DNA of 64,000 nucleotides from Candidatus Omnitrophota bacterium (GTDB lineage: Bacteria > Omnitrophota > Omnitrophia > Omnitrophales > Aquincolibacteriaceae). A program made the position numbers and the translations under genes. The notes beneath the pieces are model-generated. The model ran no database searches and was not told the origin of the DNA. It saw only the letters and a list, made by a program, of their open reading frames with translations. Positions 35,554 to 44,281 of the stretch are shown one piece after another. Position 1 is the stretch's first letter. Each line of letters opens with the position of its first letter. The stretch is from NCBI GenBank assembly GCA_903820505.1, contig CAIJHQ010000022.1, positions 1 to 64,000 on the forward strand, given 5' to 3'.

Positions 35554-36714
35554 TCATTTCAGCAGCTTGCCGTAGAGCGCGTAATAAGAATCGACCATTT
35601 TTTGCAGGGAAAATTGCTCAAAAACCGTTTTTTGGGCCCGTGCGACAACCTCTCTGGCTTTACCGGGATCCTGAAACAGCATCAAGATCTTTTCAGCGAT
35701 CATCTGCGCGTCGCCGGCGCGGGTCAGGTAACCGGTCTCGCCGTCCCTGATCAGTTCCGAAACTCCCGAGACGTCAGTAGACACCACCGCCGCCCCCGCG
35801 GCGCAGGCTTCTATATTAACCAGGGGGAAGCCCTCTGCCGAGGAGCTCAGGACAAAGATGTTACCGATCCTCAAAAGACGATCCACGTCGCTCCGCCTCC
35901 CCAGGAACCGGACGCTTTCCGTAAGACCCAGTTCCTCGACAAGCTTCTTGAGCTGTTCGAGAAGAGGTCCTTCCCCCGCGATCAAGAACGTAACGTTATT
36001 TTCTTTTTTGACCACTTCCGCCGCCGCCCGGATGAACAAGTCCACCCTTTTGCGTTCGATCAGGCTCCCGACCGTCAGGACAACTTTCGTATCGCTTTTC
36101 AGGCCAAGGTCCCGCCTGTAAGCCTCTTTGTCGAATGGAGCCTTAAAACGTTCAGGGTCGATCCCGTTATAGATCGCCGTCACCTTACCGGGACTGAGGC
36201 CTCTGTCGATCAGGATCTGTTCCTGTTTCCTGAAGACGGGACAAACCTTGTCCACAAGCCAGGACAAGACCCGTAGCTTCGAGAAAACCCTTTTGGGATG
36301 AAACCCTGCCGGGAGCGGCGTGATATTACTGTGCTGATGCCAGACGATCCTCGGTTTGCAGGACGAGAGGCTGGTTAACAAAATAAACAGGAGAACAGCT
36401 ACTTCGTTACAAAAGTGAAAAGAGACCAGGTCGTACTTCTCCCGCCGGACCCTGCGCCAGCACTCCCAACCCAGGCGGAGATCGTGCTGCTTTTCGGTCA
36501 TCTCGTTCCCGCCCGAATTCCATCCCGGGAAAATATGGGCCTTGAACCCGCTGCCCTCGAAATATTTCCGGACCTCGGGACAAGGCTCGCTGGGAAGCAG
36601 GTGCTCGACGGCATAGCCCCGGACGGTCCCCTCTTGGACGAACGAGCGGTTGAAGGCGGTCCACGAATCCTGACGCTTCATATTCAGATTCATGACCACA
36701 AGGATCTTTTTCAC
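35554..36714 (-). CDS. GT4 glycosyltransferase
   Basis: 386 residues from a GTG (36714) after GAGG. GT-B motifs: VSFHFCNEVAVLL, VWHQHSNITPLPAG, IYNGIDPERFKAPFD, VVLTVGSLIERKRVDLFIRA, LIAGEGPLLEQLKKL, and LSSSAEGFPLVNIEACAAGA (E-x7-E), then VVSTDVSGVSELIRDGETG. It would extend the lipid-linked glycan in the cytoplasm. It starts 27 bases after the capsular-type transferase gene. Confidence 0.9.
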   Translation of the reverse strand: MKKILVVMNLNMKRQDSWTAFNRSFVQEGTVRGYAVEHLLPSEPCPEVRKYFEGSGFKAHIFPGWNSGGNEMTEKQHDLRLGWECWRRVRREKYDLVSFHFCNEVAVLLFILLTSLSSCKPRIVWHQHSNITPLPAGFHPKRVFSKLRVLSWLVDKVCPVFRKQEQILIDRGLSPGKVTAIYNGIDPERFKAPFDKEAYRRDLGLKSDTKVVLTVGSLIERKRVDLFIRAAAEVVKKENNVTFLIAGEGPLLEQLKKLVEELGLTESVRFLGRRSDVDRLLRIGNIFVLSSSAEGFPLVNIEACAAGAAVVSTDVSGVSELIRDGETGYLTRAGDAQMIAEKILMLFQDPGKAREVVARAQKTVFEQFSLQKMVDSYYALYGKLLK

Positions 36715-36741
36715 TTAAACCTCACTCGCTTTTCCGGACGT

Positions 36742-37572
36742 TCAGCTCGAATGCAATACCCAATCCAGGACGCACCCCGGGCGATATTTGCTTTGGTCGT
36801 ACTTCCAGCTCAGTTTGTGAAGGAACTGGCGCCGCGCTACTTCTTTTATTTCTTCCGTCATAGGATTCAGTAGCCCTGCTAATTGCATGGCTATGGGTTC
36901 GCGCGATTTTATTTTCTTCGCCTGGTCCCAGATCCTCCTGCATTCCTTATCTCTCTTGATCACTTCCGCGGCCAAATAAGGAAGCCAGAAATAAGGGTAT
37001 ATCTTCAGGATTTTTGTGACCGGAAAGGTGAACGAGAGCCAGGTCAGTGACCGGTGGAGTTCAACGATGGCCTCCAGCCTCGTGTCGTAGCGCGCTTTAT
37101 TTTCATAATTAAAAACATTATCCGAAAAGAAGCTGTTCACCCTTTTGCACAACTTCTCGATCAGATAGCAATCCTTGCTCGAGGCCAGGAACCAGGCATC
37201 GAAGAGACGGTCCCTACCGGGGTCACAAAAGGCGAAGAAGCCGGCCTCGGCGTGGGATTCGATCCAGGAGTCAAGAGGCCGGCAGCAAAAGCAGGTGGCA
37301 TCCGCCCAGACACCGCCATACTTGGCCAGTAAATTGACGCGGAGAATGTCAGACAAGGTTACCTTTTTGATCCCCGGGAGATTTTTTTTGACGATCGCCT
37401 CAAGATCAACATATTGGCCCACCGTCGTCTCGTCCAGGAATTTGATGTCCCAGTTCGGGTTATGCCGTTGCCATGAGGCATAACATTTCTTGACCAGGTC
37501 CGGAGCGGTTTCAAGCCCCTGGAACCAGAGCATCCAGATCGTCTTCGGGATCTTCGGCGTATTTTCTGACAT
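36742..37572 (-). CDS. Capsular polysaccharide synthesis transferase (GT32-like, DXD)
   Basis: 276 residues. The N-terminus IPKTIWMLWFQGLETAPDLV and the segments NWDIKFLDE, TLSDILRVNLLAKYGGVWAD, and GGVWADATCF belong to the capsular polysaccharide synthesis family (PF05704-like), related to GT32 and Och1-type enzymes; the W-A-D replaces the more common Y-x-D/DXD metal site. It is a soluble or peripheral protein. It probably transfers a single sugar to the repeat unit. The ATG at 37572 has only a weak ribosome site. Confidence 0.8.
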   Translation of the reverse strand: MSENTPKIPKTIWMLWFQGLETAPDLVKKCYASWQRHNPNWDIKFLDETTVGQYVDLEAIVKKNLPGIKKVTLSDILRVNLLAKYGGVWADATCFCCRPLDSWIESHAEAGFFAFCDPGRDRLFDAWFLASSKDCYLIEKLCKRVNSFFSDNVFNYENKARYDTRLEAIVELHRSLTWLSFTFPVTKILKIYPYFWLPYLAAEVIKRDKECRRIWDQAKKIKSREPIAMQLAGLLNPMTEEIKEVARRQFLHKLSWKYDQSKYRPGCVLDWVLHSS

Positions 37573-37636
37573 AGTCTTTGTGAGCCCTTTCGTTAGCTTC
37601 CCGGGGTTCAGCCGCCGGAAGTTTCACCATTCCATG

Positions 37637-38737
37637 CTAAGGAACGGCGTTCACCGTTGGTTTATTGATCAGGTAATCGCGGAACCTTCCGGGATCGCCA
37701 ATCTCGCCTTTTTCGGCCGCTTTGATGATGTTGTACATTTCCCGGGCGGCAACGTAATGCAGCCTGAACCTTTTCCCGTCGTTGTAGTTGTCCCGCAAGT
37801 ATTCGTGCATTTTTTCCGCGCCGCCGCCGAAAAATACATCCGCGTTCCTTTCCATCGCGCCGTGGGTGTGGACTTTGACGAAAACCCAGTTGGGCGCCCC
37901 CTGCACCCGGATCGCCGTTTTTATCCAGAGATCGATCCGTTGCCCGGTGGGAATGTCCGTACTCGATATATTCGCCGCTTCAACCCCGATAAAGGGGAAT
38001 TTGTTTTTGGTCCTGATCCCGAGCGGTCCCTCGACCAGCATCAGGTCTCCGTAAGGCTTTCCTCCGGCGCGGACGTCGATTCCCGTATCGTAAGATTTGG
38101 GCTTCTCCGGGTCGTCCTTGGCACAGTAGATCGTATTGATCTTCCGCGGCTGGGCTTCGTTGATCGAAGGAAACGTGAAATCGGCGTAACACCCGCACTT
38201 TGCCAGAACCTGGAGCTCATTGTTCACGCCGCAATATTTCCCGCCCCTCGAATTGTCCAAGGCCCAGTCCCCGTGAACAAACCCGAACCGGACCTTCCCT
38301 TCTTTGTCACGGCCCAGATGCCCGTGCCGGGCGTACCAGTCAACCGCCGTCAGGATCTTTTTTTCAAGCGTCTGTGCGGTGTCTGGGACCGGCAGAATAT
38401 GGTCGTGATGCAAGTGAAGTTCGATCTCGCCAAAGCCCGCTTTACAAAGTCCGGTCAACGCCAGCAAATGTTCGTCCGCTTCATGCGGCGGGAAGAACCA
38501 GGTGTGTTGGGGCGGGCGGCCGTCGCTATCTTTAAATTTTTCGGCAAGCTCTGGATAACCTTCCGTCCATGCCCTGACGCGCTTTCTTTGGGTCTCAGCA
38601 TCCACTTGCCCGCACCAGGGTTCAAAATGGTCCGCCAGGCAGAACATGACGTCGACCGGTTCGTTCGAATTAAAAGACCTGTCCCGGAACAGATCTCCCA
38701 GATACGATAAAAACCATTTTTCCAGCGCTGCTTTCAT
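37637..38737 (-). CDS. Putative NodB-like polysaccharide deacetylase-family protein
   Basis: About 366 residues from the ATG at 38737 (GGGGA 8 bases upstream); an upstream TTG is less likely. The N-terminal strand VDVMFCLADHFEPW and the later ELHLHHDHIL have the Asp/His and HxHxxH layouts of NodB-type metal sites, and VRFGFVHGDWALDNSR would be a further active-site strand. The assignment is tentative because the canonical T-F-D-D is not exact. If right, it removes acetyl groups from the sugar chain. It lies within the glycosyltransferase run and is preceded by an 81-bp tandem repeat array. Confidence 0.5.
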   Translation of the reverse strand: MKAALEKWFLSYLGDLFRDRSFNSNEPVDVMFCLADHFEPWCGQVDAETQRKRVRAWTEGYPELAEKFKDSDGRPPQHTWFFPPHEADEHLLALTGLCKAGFGEIELHLHHDHILPVPDTAQTLEKKILTAVDWYARHGHLGRDKEGKVRFGFVHGDWALDNSRGGKYCGVNNELQVLAKCGCYADFTFPSINEAQPRKINTIYCAKDDPEKPKSYDTGIDVRAGGKPYGDLMLVEGPLGIRTKNKFPFIGVEAANISSTDIPTGQRIDLWIKTAIRVQGAPNWVFVKVHTHGAMERNADVFFGGGAEKMHEYLRDNYNDGKRFRLHYVAAREMYNIIKAAEKGEIGDPGRFRDYLINKPTVNAVP

Positions 38738-38755
38738 AAGCTTATCCCCGAACAA

Positions 38756-39045
38756 GGGACGGGTCTACTCCGCTTTCCTAGACCCGTCCCTTCGCACGAT
38801 GCCTGTTCCTCTTTTCAAAACCAACTGACAAATCCGAGGGACAGGTCTGCTCCGCCTTCCTGGACCAGTCCCTTCACCCAGTGCCTGTTCCCTTTTGCAA
38901 AAACAACTGACAAATCCAGGGACAGGTCTGCTCCGCTTTCCAAGACCTGTCCCTGCGCACAGTGCCTGTTCCCTTTTTCAAAACCAACTGACAAATCTAG
39001 GGACAGGTCTGCTTCGCTTTCTCAGACCTGTCCCTGCATGCCCCG
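38756..39045. repeat. Tandem array of 81-82 bp hairpin units, 3.6 copies
   Basis: Units start at 38756, 38838, 38919 and 39000. Each opens with a near-perfect hairpin (GGGACAGGTCT, loop of about 13, AGACCTGTCCC), followed by a common tail with GTGCCTGTTCCC and CAAAACCAACTGACAAATC. The last unit stops after its hairpin. The array fills the whole space between two co-oriented genes (39048 and 38737), so in the transcript it would form four consecutive stem-loops. Confidence 0.9.
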
Positions 39046-39047
39046 TT

Positions 39048-40154
39048 TCAAACGGCGTAAAGCTCTTCGTACTCCCGGCACATCTTCCTGATATCAAATT
39101 CCCGGAGGGCTTTCTGCCGGTTGTTTTCGGCCATCTTTGCGCTAAGAGAACTGTCCGAAAGGACCTTCAGGACCGCTTCGCCCATGGCAATAGCATCTTC
39201 AGAGGCGACGATAAAACCGTTCTCGCCGTCGCGAACCAGCTCCGGATTGCCTCCGACATTGGTCGCCACGACCGGTAATCCGGCCGCCAGCGCTTCCAGT
39301 ATGGCCAGCGACATGCCCTCGTCGCTGGATGACACGACGAATACGTCGAACGTTCCCAGCAATTGCGCAACGTCCTGTCTCTCGCCCAACAGAACGACTT
39401 TATCGCCCAATCCCAAACCGTTCGCGTATTCCTTCAGCTCGTCCTTGAGTCTCCCCCCGCCGGCAATGACAACTTTGCAGGACGGCTCTTCTTTTTCGAT
39501 CCCCTTGAGCGCCGTTATTAACATCCGGTGATTTTTTATCGGGATCAGACTTCCGACCGCACCCAACAGCTTATCGTTCGCGGCAAACCCGAGGGAGCTT
39601 TTCATGGCCGCTTTGTCCGTTTTTGTGCCGGCATACCGGGCAATATCGATACCGTTCTTTATGATCAGGGCTTTGCGGGCAGGCAGTCTTTCATGTTTTA
39701 ATGTAAAGGCCCTCGCGTCTTCCGAAACAAAGATCACCTTGTCCGTAAAGCAGTTCGCGATCGTTCCGAGCAGGAAAGTGCTGAGAGCGGCGGTCCCGTG
39801 GCGGCCGTGGTGCCTTGTGCAAAACAATCTGGGCCGGGGATCGATCAGCCGTGATATCGCGCTGTAGAACTGCGCCCTGACATTGTGCGCGTGGATCACG
39901 CTTACGTCTTCGGCTTTCGCCAAAGCAGCTATTTGGAAAGATATCCCGAAATTGAGACCGTATCTTTTATCGAGACAAACGACTTTTGCGCCCGCCTGCT
40001 CCATCGGAGCGGCAAGGACTCCCTTTTCGCTCAAACAGCAAACGACAAATTTATGGCCGTTCCCGCCGCCGAAACGGACCATGTCAAGGACCAGCTTTTC
40101 CGCCCCGCCCATGTCCAGTGTCGGCACAACATGCATGACCCTTACTTTTTCCAC
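39048..40154 (-). CDS. GT4 glycosyltransferase
   Basis: 368 residues from a GTG (40154) behind AAGG. The N-terminus RVMHVVPTLDMGGAEKLVLD is the acceptor-side glycine loop; further motifs are FCTRHHGRHGTAAL, IKNGIDIARYAGTK, LGAVGSLIPIKNHRMLI, VVIAGGGRLKDELKEY, and SSSDEGMSLAILEALAAGLP (E-x7-E), then VVATNVGGNPELVRDGENG. Its first 45 codons are duplicated as a fragment at 41450-41599, on the other side of the acyltransferase gene. Likely adds one sugar to the repeat unit. Confidence 0.9.
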   Translation of the reverse strand: MEKVRVMHVVPTLDMGGAEKLVLDMVRFGGGNGHKFVVCCLSEKGVLAAPMEQAGAKVVCLDKRYGLNFGISFQIAALAKAEDVSVIHAHNVRAQFYSAISRLIDPRPRLFCTRHHGRHGTAALSTFLLGTIANCFTDKVIFVSEDARAFTLKHERLPARKALIIKNGIDIARYAGTKTDKAAMKSSLGFAANDKLLGAVGSLIPIKNHRMLITALKGIEKEEPSCKVVIAGGGRLKDELKEYANGLGLGDKVVLLGERQDVAQLLGTFDVFVVSSSDEGMSLAILEALAAGLPVVATNVGGNPELVRDGENGFIVASEDAIAMGEAVLKVLSDSSLSAKMAENNRQKALREFDIRKMCREYEELYAV

Positions 40155-40246
40155 TGACTAACCTTTCGCTTTCCAGCAGCCGTCCCTAAAATCCTCGTAG
40201 CGGTTGCTTTTTCCTCCACGAAAACACCCTGCCCTGGTAACACCCA

Positions 40247-41317
40247 TTAACTGACAAGCCCTCTAGTCACCTTAAACTTTTTCAAAATGATGCCGAGTCC
40301 GGCCGACAACATAAAAATCAATAGAGGGCGCGTCACCTGCCAAACAACCAGGGGGAAACTCTCCGGAGGGAAGCCTGGAATATCTGATATAACCAAGGGA
40401 TGTATTGTATATATGCCAAGTGTTAACGGTGCTATTTTAAAAATAGGAACGGGGGCTCCTATCATAGGCTGCGACAGAGCAAGAAAAAACACGCCCATTC
40501 CCATCAGCGCTGCTCCTAACGTACAAGGATTAATATTGAAAATGTTTTCGCCTATAGAAAAGTATTTTTGCAGCCAGAATACTTCTGCCATGCGAAATGC
40601 AATCCCGAGTAATATTATCATCGCCGAGAAAAAACAGGTCGGAGTAAAAATGCGCTGGGAAACCTGCCATCCTATTGCAAAAAAAGCTGTTGAATAGAAA
40701 GGGCCGTTCCCCCAAAGAAACGAGCTGGGAACACGAATCTTTACCAAGTGGCTGGTTATAAACAACCCCGCAGTAAATAAAAATGCGGCATAGAAAAGTA
40801 AATATTTTTCCTGTTTTAATAGGATCAGCAGACTAAGTAAAATCGCTCCCATCATTAAAGCCGAAAAAAACCAGAGGTGATAGGAGGTCCCGTTGATAAG
40901 GAAATGCGCGGGATGGTGATACACGCCACTGAAGGTTCCCGTAATTTTGCTAAGCAAGGGGTAAACCAAGCCGTCCAAGAGCCCTCGGCTAAAAGCATTT
41001 CTGATAAAATGCTCTGGAATGACCGCGTAGACCAAAGACCACCCCAAAAACAACTTCATCAACCGTAGCAAATATCTTTTCAGCGTTGGCAACAATAGTT
41101 CCCTTTTTACGCTTTCGGCAAAAAAATATCCCGAGGTAATCATGAAAAACGGGATAGCAAACCTGCTTATGTTCCGCACAATGCCATACGAAAAATTCAG
41201 CGGCGTAATTCCGTATAGAAAGTTGGTATGAATGAGAACAATGGCAAAGACGCCTACGACACGAAAAGTGTCTATGCTTAAATTCCTAGTCCTGTTTTGA
41301 CCAGTAGGATTGTTCAT
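40247..41317 (-). CDS. Acyltransferase 3 family membrane protein
   Basis: 356 residues with about ten membrane helices. The N-terminus SIDTFRVVGVFAIVLIHTNF and RFAIPFFMITSGYFFAE match the acyltransferase 3 family (OafA/NolL/WecH); the conserved His is in IVLIHTN and the basic residue follows in helix 2. It would O-acetylate (or otherwise acylate) sugars in or across the inner membrane. The gene is visibly more A+T-rich than its neighbours and has a promoter-like sequence of its own and no Shine-Dalgarno. It sits between a full glycosyltransferase gene and a fragment of the same gene, so it looks like an insertion. Confidence 0.85.
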   Translation of the reverse strand: MNNPTGQNRTRNLSIDTFRVVGVFAIVLIHTNFLYGITPLNFSYGIVRNISRFAIPFFMITSGYFFAESVKRELLLPTLKRYLLRLMKLFLGWSLVYAVIPEHFIRNAFSRGLLDGLVYPLLSKITGTFSGVYHHPAHFLINGTSYHLWFFSALMMGAILLSLLILLKQEKYLLFYAAFLFTAGLFITSHLVKIRVPSSFLWGNGPFYSTAFFAIGWQVSQRIFTPTCFFSAMIILLGIAFRMAEVFWLQKYFSIGENIFNINPCTLGAALMGMGVFFLALSQPMIGAPVPIFKIAPLTLGIYTIHPLVISDIPGFPPESFPLVVWQVTRPLLIFMLSAGLGIILKKFKVTRGLVS

Positions 41318-41333
41318 AATTGGAACGCCCTAA

Positions 41334-41362
41334 ATTTTAGGCTCGTTCTTCTGCTAAATAAA
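41334..41362 (-). promoter_or_regulatory. Candidate promoter of the acyltransferase gene
   Basis: TAAAAT (41339-41334) with TTTATT (41362-41357) 17 bases before it. The ATG at 41317 would be about 10 bases behind the transcription start, with no ribosome site between. Confidence 0.4.
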
Positions 41363-41449
41363 AACAGTAAGGGTAAACTCGTTAGAGATATTTTCGATAT
41401 TATCATGGTCTAAAAATTTCTTGGCGTTCCTTCCAATTGACAGAAAAAA

Positions 41450-41599
41450 CTACAAAAAGGCAACAAGGACCCCTTTTCCGCTCAGGCAACAAACGATAAA
41501 ATCATGCGCCTTTTTATCGACAAAGCGGACCATGTCCAGAACCAGCTTTTCCGCCCCGCCCATGTCCAGCGTTGGAACGACATGCCTTATTTTTTTCAT
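41450..41599 (-). pseudogene. 5' fragment of a GT4 glycosyltransferase gene
   Basis: An ATG at 41599 opens 49 codons (KKIRHVVPTLDMGGAEKLVL through CCLSGKGVLVAFL) that match the first 45 residues of the glycosyltransferase at 39048-40154, with high identity at the DNA level too (about 80% by eye); the homology then stops and a stop codon follows. The rest of the gene is absent, so it cannot be active. Confidence 0.85.
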
Positions 41600-41600
41600 A

Positions 41601-42569
41601 CTATTTTCCCGGTAAACGAAAAACACCCAGCAAATTTTCCCCAAGCCCTAGCGACATAAATGTCTGCTGGATCCATTGCTTGAGGGCGCCGCATTTCTGT
41701 GGCGGTATCGAGCCTTCGTTTTGGGTTGCGGCTTTTTCCTGTTCCCCGGGTTTTTCATCATCGGCAGCACGAAAATAACTGTCCAGCCCAAAACCATAGG
41801 TTTCTGTGGTGATTTCCTCAAACCCATATCGTTTCAAGAGAGCGATCAAACTATGCCTTGTAAAATGGGAAAGGTGGATCGGAAAGGCATGATACCGCTC
41901 GTTGGCCCCTGCATATTTTGTCATCCACGGAGGCGACAATCGGGCCCGCAATGACTCTGCGTTCGGAACGGCGATAAACAACCTGCCGGTGTCCCGTTTG
42001 ATCAGACCCGCAAAAACAGGAAGGATCCTATCGAAATCGGTCACATGCTCTAATGAGTGACTGCATAGGATCACGTCAAAATCCTTCGGTAAAACATTAA
42101 GGTCGTTCGTGACATCTATGCCAGAAGAACGGCACGCATCAATGGCCGTGGGCGCGATATCGTAGCCCATTGTTCGCCATCCTCTTTCCGCGGCATGCTT
42201 GAGCAAACTACCGCCGCCACATCCAAAATCCAAAAGTGTTTTATCCCTTATTCCGGCCGTTCCCCCACAGTAATGTTCAATTCGGGAGATAAGAAACCTT
42301 ATTGCCGTGGAGCTTTGACCGTCCGTCTGATGGGGGTAATATTTCCCGCTGGAATAGAACGCCATTAGCAGGGTTTCCGAAGGACGCGGATTCGTGAAGA
42401 CCAGCCCGCAAGACCGACATTTCTCCAATCCCCAATCCCCGCTCAAGATCTCATAATCAACCCAGTGCCCGGGGATAGATAATTTAGTCCGCCGGTTTTC
42501 TCCACAGGCGGGACAATTGGGAAGCGTTATCCGTTCTTGTTGACTACCACCCTGTTCATTTTTCCTCAT
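41601..42569 (-). CDS. SAM-dependent methyltransferase with N-terminal zinc ribbon
   Basis: 322 residues; the ATG at 42569 lies inside the end of the upstream FkbM gene, behind GGGAG. Residues 18-60 hold two Cys pairs (C-P-A-C and C-R-S-C) forming a zinc ribbon, as in sugar C-methyltransferases and related enzymes. The SAM-binding core is LLDFGCGGGSLLKHAAERGW, VILCSHSLEHVTDFDRIL, and a post-core HAFPIHLSHFTRHSL. A rigid C-terminal tail is Gln/Pro-rich. It probably methylates a sugar of the repeat unit, but small-molecule substrates cannot be excluded. Confidence 0.85.
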   Translation of the reverse strand: MRKNEQGGSQQERITLPNCPACGENRRTKLSIPGHWVDYEILSGDWGLEKCRSCGLVFTNPRPSETLLMAFYSSGKYYPHQTDGQSSTAIRFLISRIEHYCGGTAGIRDKTLLDFGCGGGSLLKHAAERGWRTMGYDIAPTAIDACRSSGIDVTNDLNVLPKDFDVILCSHSLEHVTDFDRILPVFAGLIKRDTGRLFIAVPNAESLRARLSPPWMTKYAGANERYHAFPIHLSHFTRHSLIALLKRYGFEEITTETYGFGLDSYFRAADDEKPGEQEKAATQNEGSIPPQKCGALKQWIQQTFMSLGLGENLLGVFRLPGK

Positions 42570-43359
42570 GTTCGTCTCCCAAAACGGAACTGCCTTTTGG
42601 TGAAAGGAAACATCCTTTCGCGCCCCTCGTAAGCAACAACAGGAACTGCAAGAAAACAGCCGGATAGGTAAACAACCTGTGGATGAATTTTATTTTCATG
42701 CTTTTTTTATTTAGAAAAAGCATGTCCACGCTTTTGCGGCCGAAAGGCGACAGATCGAACCCTGTTTTTTTTAGGCGTTGCGTCAATTCTGAGTAGGGTT
42801 TTGCGTAGGCCTCGTCCCCTTTCCGCAAAAAAGCGTGCGCCTCGATGCTGATCTGCTTAATGTTCCGGAGGAGGTCATCGCCCACGCTTTTGAACATGGC
42901 TATTTCGGCGCCCTCAATATCGACCTTCAACAGGTCGACGGATGCAATGCCTATTTCTTTTAAAAAATTTTCCAACGTCTTTCCTTGGACAGTAACGCTT
43001 TGCTTGTGCTCCCCGATCTTCTGGATGCCGGGATCGATGGTGTTCGCCTCGGGGTTGTCCGATAGGTAGAGGGTGACCGGGCTGTCCTCGCCGGAAATGG
43101 CGTAGCTGAACTTCTTCACGCCCTCCATTTCCGGAATCTGCCGGAATAAATTGGGTTCCGGCTCTACCGCGAAAACCTTGCAACGGAACATTTCGCTGAT
43201 GCCCTTCGAGAACGACCCCTTATTACCGCCAAGATCCACGACAATAGAATCCCGACCAAGTGCCGGCTTATAAAAGAAATGCCCCCGGATGCAGTTTATC
43301 CCCGCTTTCGCGGCGAACCAGTCGTTGATCTTCTCCTCGATTCCGCTTCCGATACTCAT
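42556..43359 (-). CDS. FkbM family methyltransferase
   Basis: 267 residues; ATG after GGGGAT. SAM-binding motif I is VVDLGGNKGSFSKGISEMF; the acidic motif II is KVFAVEPEPNLFRQIPE, and the FkbM hallmark VDLLKVDIEGAEIAMFKS follows. FkbM proteins O-methylate hydroxyls of sugars and related natural products. A hydrophobic C-terminal segment (FTYPAVFLQFLLLLTRG) may anchor it. It overlaps the next gene by 14 bases. Confidence 0.9.
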   Translation of the reverse strand: MSIGSGIEEKINDWFAAKAGINCIRGHFFYKPALGRDSIVVDLGGNKGSFSKGISEMFRCKVFAVEPEPNLFRQIPEMEGVKKFSYAISGEDSPVTLYLSDNPEANTIDPGIQKIGEHKQSVTVQGKTLENFLKEIGIASVDLLKVDIEGAEIAMFKSVGDDLLRNIKQISIEAHAFLRKGDEAYAKPYSELTQRLKKTGFDLSPFGRKSVDMLFLNKKSMKIKFIHRLFTYPAVFLQFLLLLTRGAKGCFLSPKGSSVLGDEHEEK

Positions 43360-43489
43360 TTTATCCCCTGTATTTATTCAACGGTGTTTATATTGCAAAG
43401 CTCCAAACCTTTCTGCGTTATTCAAAGATCGCGCACCGAAATACGAAAGCCTTTTTCAATTACTCATTTACTTAAAATCCAATAGGTTC

Positions 43490-44170
43490 CTAATTCTCCC
43501 GAGAATACAGAAAAACTCCGTTCGGAGAACCTTCGGCCTTTTCAAGTGAATAACCAAGTTCTCTTAAATAGGATTCCACCTCCCCGGAGACTCCTTCAAC
43601 AATCAAGATCGGGTGATCGCGTCTTAATAAATCCTTCATTCCTTTCAACGCTAATATTTCTTCCCCTTCGACATCTATCTTAATCAATTTGATGCGCCCA
43701 AAGATCCCAAGAGAGTCGATGGCAATACACATAACAGAAAGTTCTGCTTCGCCCGAAGTCAGGTGCGCCTCATAATAGCTGTCTAATCCGGTTTCCTCTT
43801 CTTTTGGAATATTCATTCCGGCAGGGCCGGTTCCTTCAGACACAGCCGCGTTTAACAAGGTGATGTTCCGATAAGGCCCGTAAGCCATATTTGCCGCAAG
43901 AAGTTCGAAGGTCTGCGGTACGGGCTCGAAAGCAATGACTCTTCCGGTGGGACCAACTATTTTCGAGAGTTGCAGCGAATAAACGCCGAGATTGGCGCCA
44001 ATATCCAAAACCCAATCCCCCGGACGAACCCATTCCTCAAGCCTGTTAAATTCGCACTCACTTGACCTAAATGTTCCTTTTTTAATTTGCCGTCTCCAAT
44101 GAACTCGTTTTAACTCCTGTCGCCATCTCTCGGGAAAATAGCTGGCTAATCGCTTAAGAATATTCCTCAT
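43490..44170 (-). CDS. FkbM family methyltransferase
   Basis: 226 residues; ATG behind AAAAGGACG. Motif I WVLDIGANLGVYSLQLSKIV, then GRVIAFEPVPQTFELLA and the signature IKLIKIDVEGEEILALKGM. A basic N-terminal segment (about 40 residues) precedes the core. Probable sugar O-methyltransferase. The gene and its flanks are somewhat richer in A+T than the bulk of the locus. Confidence 0.9.
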   Translation of the reverse strand: MRNILKRLASYFPERWRQELKRVHWRRQIKKGTFRSSECEFNRLEEWVRPGDWVLDIGANLGVYSLQLSKIVGPTGRVIAFEPVPQTFELLAANMAYGPYRNITLLNAAVSEGTGPAGMNIPKEEETGLDSYYEAHLTSGEAELSVMCIAIDSLGIFGRIKLIKIDVEGEEILALKGMKDLLRRDHPILIVEGVSGEVESYLRELGYSLEKAEGSPNGVFLYSREN

Positions 44171-44281
44171 ATAAATTACGTCCTTTTCGCTGCTCCGCTA
44201 AATGTTCCGAACCCCGTGTAGCGTCAGACCTCTTTGGAGCGGTGGCGTCAACTTTCAACGATTGAATTATCTGTAAAGCTT

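Noticed and set aside
38756-39045. CRISPR array
   Set aside because: Units are 81-82 bp and repeated over their whole length with no unique spacers, and no cas genes are present.
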